Shown here: in pieces, positions 1-9,230 of the stretch
Position numbering within the stretch: the first letter of the stretch is position 1
How the letters are laid out: each line of letters begins with the position of its first letter
Assembly (NCBI GenBank): GCA_965217935.1
Contig: OZ244581.1
Location: forward strand, 868,001 to 932,000
Direction: 5' to 3'
Source of the DNA: JBBROS01 sp965217935
GTDB taxonomy: Bacteria; Pseudomonadota; Alphaproteobacteria; Acetobacterales; Acetobacteraceae
Length of the DNA stretch: 64,000 bases
Notes under the pieces: model-generated
Told to the model about the DNA's origin: nothing
Seen by the model: only the letters and a program-made list of their open reading frames with translations
The model's database searches: none
Position numbers and translations under genes: made by a program

Positions 1-193
1 CGCCGTAGGGCGCCTTCAACTCCAGTCTCTCGCTGATCCAGCGCATCCCGCGCGGCGGACGCGAGCTGACGATGGCGAGCGGAACCCCGGCATCGAGCAG
101 GCGCTTGGCGGCCGCGATGGTTCCCGGGGAGAGCGACTTGTCGGACTGCACCAAGGTGCCGTCCACGTCCGAGACCACAAGCTTCACCGTCAT
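1..193 (-). CDS. HAD-superfamily hydrolase, Cof-like (partial, cut by window edge)
   Basis: Reading down from ATG at 193 gives MTVKLVVSDVDGTLVQSDKS followed by a helix and an IVSSRPPRGM segment, then the window ends. DVDGT is HAD motif I (nucleophile and acid/base Asp), and the VSSRP segment fits motif II of Cof-type sugar-phosphate phosphatases. About 64 residues are visible. The ATG overlaps the zwf stop as ATGA, so it is translationally coupled as the last visible gene of the pentose-phosphate operon. A sugar-phosphate substrate is plausible from context but not shown. Confidence 0.8.
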   Translation of the reverse strand, partial: MTVKLVVSDVDGTLVQSDKSLSPGTIAAAKRLLDAGVPLAIVSSRPPRGMRWISERLELKAPYG

Positions 194-1734
194 GGCAACG
201 GCAGCCAATGACGCCCGTCCCGATCAAGCAGGCGGTCGGCGGCGGCTGGGCCGTGCGACCCGGCGGCGTAGTCATGCACCCTGGTATGGCCAGAGGCCCA
301 TTCGTCGAGGATCGGCTGCACCATGCGCCAGCCGGCCTCCACCATGTCAGCCCGCTGGAACAAGGTCGCGTCCCCGATCATGACGTCGTATAGCAGGGTC
401 TCGTATCCGGTGCTGGCCGGGGCCTGGAAATAGTCCGAATAGCGGAAGTCCATCGCCACGCCGGACAGGTCGAGTCTGGGTCCCGGCACCTTGGCGCTCA
501 GGTTCAGCGTGATGCCCTCGCTCGGCTGGATGTGCAGCACCATGACGTTCGGGGTCAGCCGGTCCACTGGCGTGTCGCGGAACATGGCATACGGCGCCTG
601 CTTGAAGTGGATCGCGATCTCGGTGCGGCGCACCGCCATGCGCTTGCCGGTCCTGATATAGAACGGCACCCCGGCCCAACGGAAGTTGTCGATCTTGAGC
701 CGCATGGCGACGTAGGTGGCGGTGGCGCTGTCCGCCGCCACGTCCTGCTCCTGCCGGTAGCCCGCCACGTCCTTGCCGCCCAGATGCCCGGCCGTGTATT
801 GGCCGCGCACCACGTCGCGGGCGACGCGCATCGGGTCCATCGGCTTGATCGCCTCGATCACCTTCGCTTTCTCGGCCCGCACGGCGTCGGCGTCGAACGC
901 GTTGGGCGGCTCCATCGCGGTGATCGCGAGCAACTGGAACATGTGGTTCGGCACCATGTCGCGCAGCGCGCCGGTCGGCTCGTAGAAGCGCGCCCGCTCC
1001 TCCACGCCCACCGTCTCGGCGGCGGTGATCTGCACGTGGTCGATGTAGAAGCGGTTCCACAGCGGCTCGAAGATGCCGTTGCTGAACCGCAGCGCCATGA
1101 CGTTCTGCACCGTCTCCTTGCCGAGGAAATGGTCCATGCGGAACACCTGGCTCTCGTCGATGCGGTCCAGGATCAATTTGTTGAGCGCCTGGGCGCTGGC
1201 CAGGTCGTGGCCGAACGGCTTCTCGACCACGACGCGGCGGAAGGCGCCCTCCTCTTCCTCGAACAGCCCGGCCTCGGCCAGCTTGGCGATGATCGGGCCG
1301 AAGAAGCGCGCCGCTACCGCGAGATAGAAGATGCAGTTGCCTTTGAGCTGCGCCTTTAGCTCCCCGAACAGTTGGTCCTGGCCGAAGTCGCCTTGCTTGT
1401 AGTGCAGCCGGTCCCGCACCCAGCCCCACACGTCCTTGTTCAGGCGGTGCCCTTCGGGTTCCCCGGCCTTGCCGGCGGCGAACATCTCCATCGCCGAGGT
1501 GAGATTGCGGCGGTAGGCGTCGTCGCTGCCGTCGTTGCGGTCGATGGCGATGACGGAGAACCCGTCCGCCAGCAGCCCGGAAAGCTGCAAGTTATACAGC
1601 GAGGGCATCAGCAGGCGCTTGGTCAGGTCCCCGCCCGCGCCGAAGATGATCATCGTCGCCGCGGGCGCCGCCGGGGCTTTGGCCAGGCCATCGGCGCCCG
1701 ACAGCCGGCCTTGCATCGGCTGGTTGGTGTCCAT
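190..1734 (-). CDS. zwf: Glucose-6-phosphate 1-dehydrogenase
   Basis: This 514-residue protein oxidises glucose 6-phosphate to 6-phosphogluconolactone, the entry to the oxidative pentose-phosphate and Entner-Doudoroff routes. The N-terminal segment FGAGGDLTKRLLMPSLYNL (about residues 31-49) is the dinucleotide-binding site, and RMDHFLGKETVQN (about 198-210) is the substrate/catalytic signature. Length is normal for the family. Its ATG lies four bases after the gnd stop, and its own stop overlaps the next gene as ATGA, so expression is within the tkt - tal-pgi - gnd - zwf operon. The first 25 residues are a less conserved extension before the core. Confidence 0.96.
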   Translation of the reverse strand: MDTNQPMQGRLSGADGLAKAPAAPAATMIIFGAGGDLTKRLLMPSLYNLQLSGLLADGFSVIAIDRNDGSDDAYRRNLTSAMEMFAAGKAGEPEGHRLNKDVWGWVRDRLHYKQGDFGQDQLFGELKAQLKGNCIFYLAVAARFFGPIIAKLAEAGLFEEEEGAFRRVVVEKPFGHDLASAQALNKLILDRIDESQVFRMDHFLGKETVQNVMALRFSNGIFEPLWNRFYIDHVQITAAETVGVEERARFYEPTGALRDMVPNHMFQLLAITAMEPPNAFDADAVRAEKAKVIEAIKPMDPMRVARDVVRGQYTAGHLGGKDVAGYRQEQDVAADSATATYVAMRLKIDNFRWAGVPFYIRTGKRMAVRRTEIAIHFKQAPYAMFRDTPVDRLTPNVMVLHIQPSEGITLNLSAKVPGPRLDLSGVAMDFRYSDYFQAPASTGYETLLYDVMIGDATLFQRADMVEAGWRMVQPILDEWASGHTRVHDYAAGSHGPAAADRLLDRDGRHWLPLP

Positions 1735-1738
1735 GCGG

Positions 1739-2725
1739 TTACGAGCCCTCGACCTTCGCCTCCGCGTGGCCGCCGAACTTGGCGCGCATGGCGCTCAGCA
1801 GCTTGTCGGCGAAGGTGTGCTCGCGCCGGCTGCGGAAGCGGGCGAACAGGCTGGCGGAGAGCACGGGCGCGGGCACGGCCTCCTCGACCGCCGCCTCGAC
1901 GGTCCACCGCCCTTCCCCGCTGTCGGCCACCGCGCCCTCGTAGTTGCTGAGAGTCTGGTTCTCCGCCAGCGCCATCGCCGTCAGGTCCAGCAGCCAGGAG
2001 CTGACCACGCTGCCGCGGCGCCAGACCTCGGCCACGTCGGCCACGTCGATGGTGAACCGCTCCTCCTCCGGCAACTCGCCGCTCTTTTTGTGCTCCAGGA
2101 TGTCGAAGCCCTCGGCGTAGGCCTGCATCAGCCCGTATTCGATGCCGTTGTGCACCATCTTGACGAAGTGCCCGGCCCCGGCCGGCCCGGCGTGGATGTA
2201 GCCGTGCTCGGCCCGCCCATCCCGCCCGTCGCGCTTCGGCGTGCGCTCGATGTTGCCGATGCCGGGGGCGAGCGCCTTGAGGATCGGGTCGAGCCGGTCC
2301 ACCGCCTCCTTGTCGCCGCCGATCATCATGCAGTAGCCGCGGTCGATGCCCCAGACGCCGCCGGAGGTGCCCACGTCGACGTAGGTGATGCCGTCCTGCT
2401 TCAGCCGCTTGGCCCGGCGGATGTCGTCCTTGTAGTAGGTGTTGCCGCCGTCGATGATGACGTCGCCGGAGTCCATCAGCCCGCCCAGCTCGGTCACGGT
2501 CTGCTCGGTGATGGCGCCAGCAGGCAGCATGACCCATACCGCGCGCGGCGGGGCGAGAGCCTTGACCATCTCGGCCAAGCCGCCGACGCCCTCCGCGCCC
2601 TCCTTCGCCAGGCCGGAGACCGCATCGGCGTTGCGATCATACACCACGGTCTTGTGCCCGGCCCGCATCAGCCGCAGCCCGATGTTGCCGCCCATGCGGC
2701 CGAGGCCGACGATCCCTAGTTCCAT
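1739..2725 (-). CDS. gnd: 6-phosphogluconate dehydrogenase, short decarboxylating form
   Basis: This 328-residue enzyme converts 6-phosphogluconate to ribulose 5-phosphate and CO2. MELGIVGLGRMGGNIGLRL is the N-terminal Rossmann GxGxxG site. TSGGVWGIDRGYCMMIGG (about 128-145) and the GPAGAGHFVKMVHNGIEYG segment (about 180-198) with catalytic Lys and Asn are diagnostic. The length matches the short Gnd type found in acetic acid bacteria and some Gram-positives, not the roughly 470-residue E. coli form; cofactor preference (NAD or NADP) cannot be decided by eye. A GAGGA ribosome-binding site precedes the ATG. The gene sits 20 bases after tal-pgi. Confidence 0.95.
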   Translation of the reverse strand: MELGIVGLGRMGGNIGLRLMRAGHKTVVYDRNADAVSGLAKEGAEGVGGLAEMVKALAPPRAVWVMLPAGAITEQTVTELGGLMDSGDVIIDGGNTYYKDDIRRAKRLKQDGITYVDVGTSGGVWGIDRGYCMMIGGDKEAVDRLDPILKALAPGIGNIERTPKRDGRDGRAEHGYIHAGPAGAGHFVKMVHNGIEYGLMQAYAEGFDILEHKKSGELPEEERFTIDVADVAEVWRRGSVVSSWLLDLTAMALAENQTLSNYEGAVADSGEGRWTVEAAVEEAVPAPVLSASLFARFRSRREHTFADKLLSAMRAKFGGHAEAKVEGS

Positions 2726-2745
2726 TAATCAGTCCTCGCTGCCGG

Positions 2746-5601
2746 TTACGAAAGCGCCGCGGCGACGGCCTTGGACAACCGGGCCAGGCCGGCGTCCACG
2801 TCCGGGCCGAGATGGACACGCAACACCCGCCGCCCGCGCTCGGCCAGCACGTCGAAGTCGCCGCGCGCCTGGGCCGCCTTCACGGTGCCGAAGCTGTAGC
2901 TCTCGCCGGGCACTTGCAGGTCCGCCGCGTCGTCGGCGGTGATCTGCAGGAACACGCCGCTGTTCGGCCCGCCCTTGTAGGCCTGGCCGGTGGAGTGCAG
3001 GAAGCGCGGGCCGAAGCCGACGCAGGTGGCGACGCGCTTGGCATCGCGAATCTGGGTGCGGAGCTTGGCGAGCGCCTCGATGTGCGCCGGGCTGCGCTCG
3101 ACGTAGGCGAGCAGGGCGACGTAATCGCCGTCCTTGGCGCGGGCCAGGTGGGCGCGGATCACGGCGTCCAGGCCGTTCTTGCCCAGGTCGGCCGCGTTGG
3201 CGTCGTCGGTGAACAGCTTGATGCTGTCTTCTTTCAGGAACGGGGTCTCGCCGGGCAGATTGCCTTCGCGGGCGTAGGCGTCGGTCAGCTTCTTGGTCTC
3301 GATCTTGCTGGCCTCGACGTCGGGCTGGTCGAACGGGTCGATGCCGATCACGGCGCCCGCGACGGCGGTCGCGAACTCCCAAAGATAGAACGCCTGCCCG
3401 ACCTGTATCGGCGAGGCTAAGGTCAGGCGCACGACGGGGTGGCCGGCCTCCTGCAATGCCTTGACCTTGGCGTCCTGGCCGGGGTCGGCCTTGCCGGCCA
3501 GGGTCAGGTAGGCGAACAGCCGGTCCTTGCCGTACATTCCGGGCGCGGCCAGCGGCTCCTTATCGACCGGGACGATGCCGTGCCCCTGCTTGCCGGTGCT
3601 CTCCGCCAGCAACTGCTCCAGCCAAGCGCCAACGTCTTCCAGGCCCGGCCCGGCCGCGATGGTCACCTTGTCGCGCCCGGCCTTCGCCGCGGTGCCGAGC
3701 AGGATGCCGAGCTGCACGCCCGGGTTCGAATCGGGCGGCGTGCCGGCGGCGCAGGAGCGCGCCATCAGCGCGGCGCTGTCGAGGAACGCCGTAAGGTCGA
3801 CGCCCATGGATGCGGCGGGGATCAGGCCGAAATTGGACAGCACGGAGTAGCGCCCGCCGATGGCCGGATCGCCCATGAAGACGTGGCGGAAGCCGTCCGC
3901 CTCGGCCAGTTTCTGCAGCTTGGAGCCGGGGTCGGTCACGGCGACGAAGTGCTGGCCGGCCTTGTCGCCCACAGCCTGGGTCATGCGGTCCCAGAAGAAC
4001 GCCTTGAGGATGTTCGGCTCCAGCGTGCTGCCGGATTTGCTGCTGACGATGCAGAGCGTCTTGGCCATGTCCACCTTGTCGGCGAAGGCTGCGACCTGCT
4101 GCGGGTCGGTGCTGTCCAGCACCAGCAGCTCGGGGAAACCGGGCTGCTTGCCGAAGGTCTCGGCCAGCACCTCCGGGCCGAGGCTCGATCCGCCCATGCC
4201 GAGCAGCAGCACGTGCCTGAAGCCGCCGGACTTCACGTCGTCCTGGAACGCCAGCAGCGCCGGCAGGTCAGCCATCCGCTCATCGACCACGCGAAGCCAG
4301 CCGAGCCACTTCGCCTCCTCGCCGCCGGTCCACAGCGATGCGTCCCCGGCCCAAAGGTCGCGCAGCTTGCCTGCCTCGCGCCAGGCTTCGTTCTCGTCGT
4401 GGGCCGAGGCCTTGAGCGCCTCGCCGGGCATGATGTCCAGCTTGGCAACCTTGTTGCCGAGCATGGCCAGTCGCTTGTCCGCGACGGCGCCCAGCAGCTT
4501 GTCGGCCGCTTCGGCGAAGGACTCGACGCCGGCGGTGACGAGATCGCGCGTCACGCCATCGAGGTCGAGGCCGGCTTGTTCGGCCTTCGCCAGCACATCC
4601 ATCGCCGCGTCCACGTCCTTGGTCAGCGTCTCGGACGCGGCGCCGTGATCGCGGAAGGCGTCCATCGTGGCCGGCGGAATGGTGTTGACGGTGTCGGGGC
4701 CGATCAACTGCTCGACGTACATGACGTCGCTATACGCCTTGTCCTTGACCCCGGTGCTGGCCCAGAGCAGCCGTTGCGGCAGCGCGCCCTTGCCGGCCAG
4801 GGCCTTCCAGCGCGGGCTTTCCACCATGTTGAGGTAGAACTGATAGGCCCGCTTGGCGTTGGCGATGGCCACCTTGCCGCGGAGGTCCTTCAGCCCCGTC
4901 TCGCCGGCCTTGACCCGCTCGTCGATCTTCTTGTCGATCACGGTGTCGATGCGGCTGACGAAGAAGCTGGCGACGCTGGACTGGCCCTCGATGCTCTCGC
5001 CCTTGGCCGCCCGGTCCTCAAGCCCGGCCATGAAGGCGTCCGCCACCGCCTCGTAGGCGCTTTGCGCGAACAGCAACGTCACGTTGATGTTGAGGCCGTC
5101 GGCGATGAGGGTGCGGATGGCAGGCGCGCCGGCCTCGGTGCCGGGCACCTTGACCATAAGGTTGTCGCGCCCGACCGCCTTCCAGAGCCGGCGGGCTTCC
5201 TCGACCGTCTCGTCGGTGCGGAGGGCCAAGTAGGGCGAGACCTCCAGGCTGACGTAGCCGTCCACCTTGCCGGTCGCTTCGTAGACGGGGCGCATCATGT
5301 CGGCCGCTTGCTGGATGTCCTCGATGGCGAGGCTCTCATAGATGTCGAGCGCGTTCTTGTCGCCGGCCTCGGAGAGTTGCTTGAACCCGGCGTCGTAGTC
5401 GGTGCCGTGACCCATCGCCTTCTCGAAGATCGACGGATTGCTGGTGATGCCCTTCAGGCCGTCGCGGTCGATTAGCTGCTGTAGGCCATCGGCGGTGAAG
5501 CTGCGCTGGATGAAGTCGAGCCAGGGGCTTTGGCCGAGCTGCTCCAGTTGCTTGAGAGAATTGGCGGCGCCGAGCTGGCCCGGCTTGTTGACAACGTTCA
5601 T
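2746..5601 (-). CDS. tal-pgi: Bifunctional transaldolase / glucose-6-phosphate isomerase fusion
   Basis: A 951-residue fusion. Residues 1 to about 380 are transaldolase: SNPSIFEKAMGHGTDYD, the VSLEVSPYLALRTDETVEEA segment, and VKVPGTEAG with the Schiff-base Lys. From about residue 400 the protein is phosphoglucose isomerase: GMGGSSLGPEVLAETFG, SSKSGSTLEPN, GGRYSVLSNFGLIPAASMG and GHGIVPVDKEPL. Both halves keep their active-site signatures, so one polypeptide links sedoheptulose/fructose/erythrose phosphate exchange with G6P-F6P isomerisation. A strong GAAGGAGA site lies just before the ATG. Fusions of this order are known in Acetobacteraceae and a few other groups. It sits between tkt (28 bases upstream) and gnd. 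Confidence 0.96.
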   Translation of the reverse strand: MNVVNKPGQLGAANSLKQLEQLGQSPWLDFIQRSFTADGLQQLIDRDGLKGITSNPSIFEKAMGHGTDYDAGFKQLSEAGDKNALDIYESLAIEDIQQAADMMRPVYEATGKVDGYVSLEVSPYLALRTDETVEEARRLWKAVGRDNLMVKVPGTEAGAPAIRTLIADGLNINVTLLFAQSAYEAVADAFMAGLEDRAAKGESIEGQSSVASFFVSRIDTVIDKKIDERVKAGETGLKDLRGKVAIANAKRAYQFYLNMVESPRWKALAGKGALPQRLLWASTGVKDKAYSDVMYVEQLIGPDTVNTIPPATMDAFRDHGAASETLTKDVDAAMDVLAKAEQAGLDLDGVTRDLVTAGVESFAEAADKLLGAVADKRLAMLGNKVAKLDIMPGEALKASAHDENEAWREAGKLRDLWAGDASLWTGGEEAKWLGWLRVVDERMADLPALLAFQDDVKSGGFRHVLLLGMGGSSLGPEVLAETFGKQPGFPELLVLDSTDPQQVAAFADKVDMAKTLCIVSSKSGSTLEPNILKAFFWDRMTQAVGDKAGQHFVAVTDPGSKLQKLAEADGFRHVFMGDPAIGGRYSVLSNFGLIPAASMGVDLTAFLDSAALMARSCAAGTPPDSNPGVQLGILLGTAAKAGRDKVTIAAGPGLEDVGAWLEQLLAESTGKQGHGIVPVDKEPLAAPGMYGKDRLFAYLTLAGKADPGQDAKVKALQEAGHPVVRLTLASPIQVGQAFYLWEFATAVAGAVIGIDPFDQPDVEASKIETKKLTDAYAREGNLPGETPFLKEDSIKLFTDDANAADLGKNGLDAVIRAHLARAKDGDYVALLAYVERSPAHIEALAKLRTQIRDAKRVATCVGFGPRFLHSTGQAYKGGPNSGVFLQITADDAADLQVPGESYSFGTVKAAQARGDFDVLAERGRRVLRVHLGPDVDAGLARLSKAVAAALS

Positions 5602-5629
5602 CGCGGGTCTCCTTCAGGCGTTGATGGGG

Positions 5630-7702
5630 TCAGGCCGCACGCTTGGCCTGTGCGCGGGCGGCGTCCAAGACCTTCTCGGGCGTGAAGCCGAACTTATCCA
5701 TGAGCTTGGACGCCGGGGCGCTGGCGCCGAAAGTGTGCATGCCGATGACGGCGCCGTCCATGCCGACGTAGCGGTCCCAGCCGAACACCGCGCCCTGCTC
5801 GACGGCGACGCGGCCGACCACCGCGCGGGGCAGGACCTGCTCGCGGTAGGTTTCGTCCTGCTCCTCAAACAGTTCCCAGCTCGGCATGCTGACGACGCGG
5901 GCAGCGATGCCGTCCTGTTTCAGCGCCTCGTAGGCGCCGACGCAGAGCGACAGCTCGCTGCCGGTGCCGATCAGGATGACTTTCGGGTCGGGGCTGTCGG
6001 CCAGGACGTAGGCCCCGCGCGAGACGCCCTCGGAGGAGGCGTACTTGGCGCGGTCAAGGGTCGGCAGGTTCTGGCGGCTCAGGATCAGGGCGACCGGGTG
6101 GTGGCGGGAGGTCATGGCGACGCGCCAGGCCTCGGCCACCTCATTGGCGTCGCCGGGGCGCAGGACGACCATGCCGGGGATGGCGCGAAGCGAGATGAGC
6201 TGCTCGATCGGCTGGTGCGTCGGACCGTCCTCGCCGACGCCGATGCTGTCGTGGGTGAAGATGTAGATGACCGGCAGCTCCATGATGGCCGCGAGCCGGA
6301 TCGGCGGCTTCATATAATCGCTGAAGATCAGGAAGCCGGAGCCGTAGGCGCGGATGCCGGACAGCGCGATGCCGTTGACGATGCTGCCCATCGCGTGCTC
6401 GCGGATGCCGAAATGCAGGTTGCGGCCGGTGTAGTCGCCGGCCTGGAAGCTGCCGGCGCCTTGGAAGGTGAGATTGGACTTGGTGCTGGGGGCAAGGTCG
6501 GCGGCGCCGCCGAACAGCCAGGGGACGTGGGGGGCGATGGCGTTCAGCACGGTCTGCGAGCTGTTGCGCGAGGCAATGCCTTTCTCGTCGGCGGGGAAGC
6601 TCGGGATGTCCTGGTCCCAGCCCTCCGGCAGCTCGTGCCGGTCCATCTGGTCTAGCTCGCGGGCCAGGTCGGGGAACTGCTCTCGGTAGCGGGCCAGCAT
6701 GTCCGTCCACTCGTCGCGCAGCTTGCGGCCCCTCGCGCCGACGTGCTCGCTGAAGCGCTCGCGCACGCCCTTAGGCACCAGGAACTGCTCGTCTTCCGGC
6801 CAGCCGTAGAACCGCTTGGCGGCCTTGATCTCCTCGTCGCCCAGCGGCTCGCCGTGGGCTTCCTTGGTGCCTTGCTTCTTGGGCGCGCCGTAGCCGATGA
6901 CGCTGTGGACGATGATCAGCGTCGGACGGTCGGCGACGCCTTCGGCCTCGCGCAGCGCCGCCGTCATGCCGGCAGTGTCGTTGGCGTCGTCGAGGTGGGT
7001 CACGTTCCAGCCGTAGCCTTCGAAGCGCTTGCCGACCTGCTCGCTGAAGGCGAGGTCCGTCTTGCCCTCGATGGTGATGTGGTTGCTGTCGTAGACCCAG
7101 ACGAGGTTCGACAGCTTCAGGTGCCCGGCGACGCTGGCCGCCTCGCCGGAGACGCCCTCCATCATGTCGCCGTCGCCGCACAGGGCGTAGACGCGGTAAT
7201 CGTAAAGCGGGAAGTCGGGGCGGTTGTAGCGGCCGGCGAACCAGCGTTCGGCCATTGCCATGCCAACCGAGTTGGCGACGCCCTGCCCGAGCGGGCCGGT
7301 CGTGGTCTCGACGCCGGAAGTGAGGCTGTACTCGGGGTGGCCCGGCGTCACGCTGGAGAGTTGGCGGAACTGCTTGATGTCGTCGAGCGTCACCGCCTCC
7401 TCGTCGAGCGGACCGTCCTGGCCCAGCTTGCGCGTGCCGGTCAGGTGGAGCAGCGAGTACAGCAACATGCTGGCGTGGCCGACGGACAGCACGAAGCGGT
7501 CCCGATTCGGCCAGGTCGGGTCCTGCGGGTCGAAGCGCAACACGTCTTGCCACAGGGCGTAGGCGACCGGGGCCAGGGCCATCGGCGTGCCGGGGTGGCC
7601 TGAGTTCGCTTTCTGCACCGCGTCCATCGACAGCGTGCGAATCGTGTTGATGCACTGCATGTCGACGCTCATGCGCCCCGCTTGGTCCCCGTCTGCCGCC
7701 AT
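5630..7702 (-). CDS. tkt: Transketolase
   Basis: A 690-residue thiamine-diphosphate enzyme moving two-carbon units between ketoses and aldoses. Seen are AVQKANSGHPGTPMALAP near residue 35, the ThDP/Mg site GDGDMMEGVSGEAASVAG followed by the NHITIEG turn, EHAMGSIVNGIALSG around 430, and THDSIGVGEDGPTHQPIEQ around 490. Full length for the family. GAGGA eight bases before ATG 7702 supports the start; a start at the internal Met of MSVDMQCINTIR, where homology strengthens, is possible. It is the first gene of the minus-strand pentose-phosphate operon, diverging from the HAD gene at 7841. Confidence 0.96.
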   Translation of the reverse strand: MAADGDQAGRMSVDMQCINTIRTLSMDAVQKANSGHPGTPMALAPVAYALWQDVLRFDPQDPTWPNRDRFVLSVGHASMLLYSLLHLTGTRKLGQDGPLDEEAVTLDDIKQFRQLSSVTPGHPEYSLTSGVETTTGPLGQGVANSVGMAMAERWFAGRYNRPDFPLYDYRVYALCGDGDMMEGVSGEAASVAGHLKLSNLVWVYDSNHITIEGKTDLAFSEQVGKRFEGYGWNVTHLDDANDTAGMTAALREAEGVADRPTLIIVHSVIGYGAPKKQGTKEAHGEPLGDEEIKAAKRFYGWPEDEQFLVPKGVRERFSEHVGARGRKLRDEWTDMLARYREQFPDLARELDQMDRHELPEGWDQDIPSFPADEKGIASRNSSQTVLNAIAPHVPWLFGGAADLAPSTKSNLTFQGAGSFQAGDYTGRNLHFGIREHAMGSIVNGIALSGIRAYGSGFLIFSDYMKPPIRLAAIMELPVIYIFTHDSIGVGEDGPTHQPIEQLISLRAIPGMVVLRPGDANEVAEAWRVAMTSRHHPVALILSRQNLPTLDRAKYASSEGVSRGAYVLADSPDPKVILIGTGSELSLCVGAYEALKQDGIAARVVSMPSWELFEEQDETYREQVLPRAVVGRVAVEQGAVFGWDRYVGMDGAVIGMHTFGASAPASKLMDKFGFTPEKVLDAARAQAKRAA

Positions 7703-7840
7703 GATCCATTCCTCTGTCTGATAACGCCGAAGGTTCGGCGCTTGCCGGCATCACGCAGTGCCGGCGCTGCAATCGCTGTCCCTGGTGAACGTGCCGGCCC
7801 CGGCGGCGTTCAATTCGTCGCAATCATTAGAGGCCGGTCC

Positions 7841-8509
7841 GTGACAAATATCAAAGGGGTCATCTTCGACGTCGACGGCACCCTGGTGAATAGCGTGGAC
7901 CTGCACGCTTTCGCTTGGCAAGAGACGTTTCAGAGATGGGGGCACGATTTCAGCTTTGAGCGTGTCCGCAGCCAGATCGGCAAGGGCGGCGACCAGCTGT
8001 TGCCGTATCTGCTGTCCGAAGCCGAGGCGGAGCGGGACGGCGAGGCGATCGAGGCGGCCCGGTCCGCCCGGTTCAAGCAGGATTTGATAGGTCAGGTGCG
8101 GCCGTTTCCGGGTGTTGCCGGGCTGTTCCAAGCCTTGCGGGACCGCGGCCTGAAGCTGGCGCTCGGCAGCTCCGGCAAGCCCGAGGAGGTGGAGCGCTAC
8201 AAGCGGCTGCTCGGGATCGAGGGGTTCGAGATGGCGCAGACGACCTCGGCCGATGCCGAGCGGAGCAAGCCGCATCCCGACATCTTCCAGGCGGCGGCCG
8301 AGCGGCTGGAGTTGCCGCCTGACCGGATCATCGCGGTCGGCGACACGCCGTATGACGCGACGGCCGCCAAGCAGGCGGGGATCGCTTGCATCGGCCTCTT
8401 GTGCGGCGGGTTCGCGGAGGCCGATTTGCGGGAGGCGGGATGCGTTGCGATCTATGCGGACCCGGCGGACTTGCATAAGCAGTTGCCGGATTCGCCTTTG
8501 GCTGGGTGA
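7841..8509 (+). CDS. HAD-IA family phosphatase (phosphoglycolate phosphatase-like)
   Basis: Chosen start is GTG 7841, preceded by AGAGG and giving VTNIKGVIFDVDGTLVNSVD; longer upstream starts add unrelated residues. The 222-residue product has HAD motif I FDVDGTLVNS, motif II LGSSGKPEEVERY, a Lys in SKPHPDIF, and motif IV VGDTPYDATAAKQAG, with a helical cap between I and II. This is the beta-phosphoglucomutase/Gph subgroup of soluble phosphatases. The substrate is not determinable. It diverges from tkt, so a shared promoter region lies between 7703 and 7840. Confidence 0.85.
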   Translation: MTNIKGVIFDVDGTLVNSVDLHAFAWQETFQRWGHDFSFERVRSQIGKGGDQLLPYLLSEAEAERDGEAIEAARSARFKQDLIGQVRPFPGVAGLFQALRDRGLKLALGSSGKPEEVERYKRLLGIEGFEMAQTTSADAERSKPHPDIFQAAAERLELPPDRIIAVGDTPYDATAAKQAGIACIGLLCGGFAEADLREAGCVAIYADPADLHKQLPDSPLAG

Positions 8510-8540
8510 AAAGGATCGCGTTGCAGACGGCAGTGCGTTA

Positions 8541-8562
8541 ATCTAGCCAGCAATCTAGCTAG
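8541..8562. promoter_or_regulatory. Putative operator of the phd/vapC pair
   Basis: ATCTAGC occurs twice (8541-8547 and 8553-8559), the second copy running into the palindrome CTAGCTAG (8555-8562). It ends 12 bases before the antitoxin start and just overlaps the GGAAG ribosome-binding region. Phd/YefM antitoxins typically bind short palindromes in this position to repress their own operon. Confidence 0.5.
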
Positions 8563-8574
8563 GAAGTTTAGATC

Positions 8575-8817
8575 GTGCATTCGGTTGGCGTCTTCGAGGC
8601 GAAGAATCGGCTTACCGCTCTTCTGGACGAGGTTGAAGGAGGCGGCGGAGTGCTGATTACCCGCCGGGGCAAGCCCGTGGCCCGGCTTATCAGTGCCGAA
8701 GCGGGGTTCGACCGGGCAAAGGCCCGGCGTGCCGCCGGTGGCCTGCGCGCTGCCAGCAAGGGCCAGAGCCTTGGCGGCGTTTCCATCAGGGAGTTGATCG
8801 ACGAAGGACGGCGTTGA
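8575..8817 (+). CDS. Type II antitoxin, Phd/YefM family
   Basis: An 80-residue protein starting at GTG 8575. It begins with HSVGVFEAKNRLTALLDEVE and ITRRGKPVARLIS, the classic Phd/YefM N-terminal DNA-binding fold (beta strand, helix, RxGKPVA). The C-terminal half, rich in Ala, Arg and Lys, is the expected disordered toxin-neutralising tail. Its TGA overlaps the TTG start of the PIN toxin, so the two are coupled. Role inferred: transcriptional autorepressor and toxin inhibitor. Confidence 0.88.
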   Translation: MHSVGVFEAKNRLTALLDEVEGGGGVLITRRGKPVARLISAEAGFDRAKARRAAGGLRAASKGQSLGGVSIRELIDEGRR

Positions 8818-9230
8818 GGTTTGTTCTCGACAACTCCGTCGCCCTCGCTTGGTGCTTCGAGGATGAGCAGACCGATGCGAGCCGGGCATTGCTTGACCGC
8901 GTTGTCGAGACCTGCGCCGCAGCGCCGCAGCTTTGGCCGCTTGAGGCGTTGAACGGGCTGCTGAGCGCCGAGCGCTGCGGGCGGCTCGCCGCAGGCGTGC
9001 GGCGCCGGTTGGCCGGCCTCCTCTCCGACCTGCCGATCACAATCGACGACGAGACCGCCGGACGGGTTTGGGTCGCGACCGCGCAGCTGGCGGAGCGGCA
9101 TCGGCTCACGGCCTACGACGCGGCCTATCTTGAACTGGCCGCGCGCCTTGGGCTGCCGCTCGCGACGAGCGATACGGCGCTGATGAAAGCCGCGAAGGAT
9201 GCGGGCGTCGAGCTGTTGCCCGCGCGATGA
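8814..9230 (+). CDS. vapC: VapC-type PIN-domain ribonuclease toxin
   Basis: A 138-residue PIN protein with a TTG start overlapping the antitoxin stop (TTGA). Acidic residues expected for the Mg-dependent RNase site are visible: Asp in FVLDNSVALAWCFEDE, Glu in WPLEALNGL, and Asp in TAYDAAYLELA and ATSDTAL. Length and order match VapC toxins paired with Phd-like antitoxins. The RNA target cannot be inferred. The stop overlaps the ATG of the downstream chaC gene (ATGA). Confidence 0.88.
   Translation: MRFVLDNSVALAWCFEDEQTDASRALLDRVVETCAAAPQLWPLEALNGLLSAERCGRLAAGVRRRLAGLLSDLPITIDDETAGRVWVATAQLAERHRLTAYDAAYLELAARLGLPLATSDTALMKAAKDAGVELLPAR

Noticed and set aside
347..1429. Long open frame antisense/out of phase with zwf
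   Set aside because: Arg/Pro/Gly-rich shadow typical of GC-rich DNA; zwf explains the region.
3439..5475. 678-codon plus-strand frame opposite tal-pgi
   Set aside because: Antisense shadow; composition rich in His, Gly, Leu and Val without any domain.
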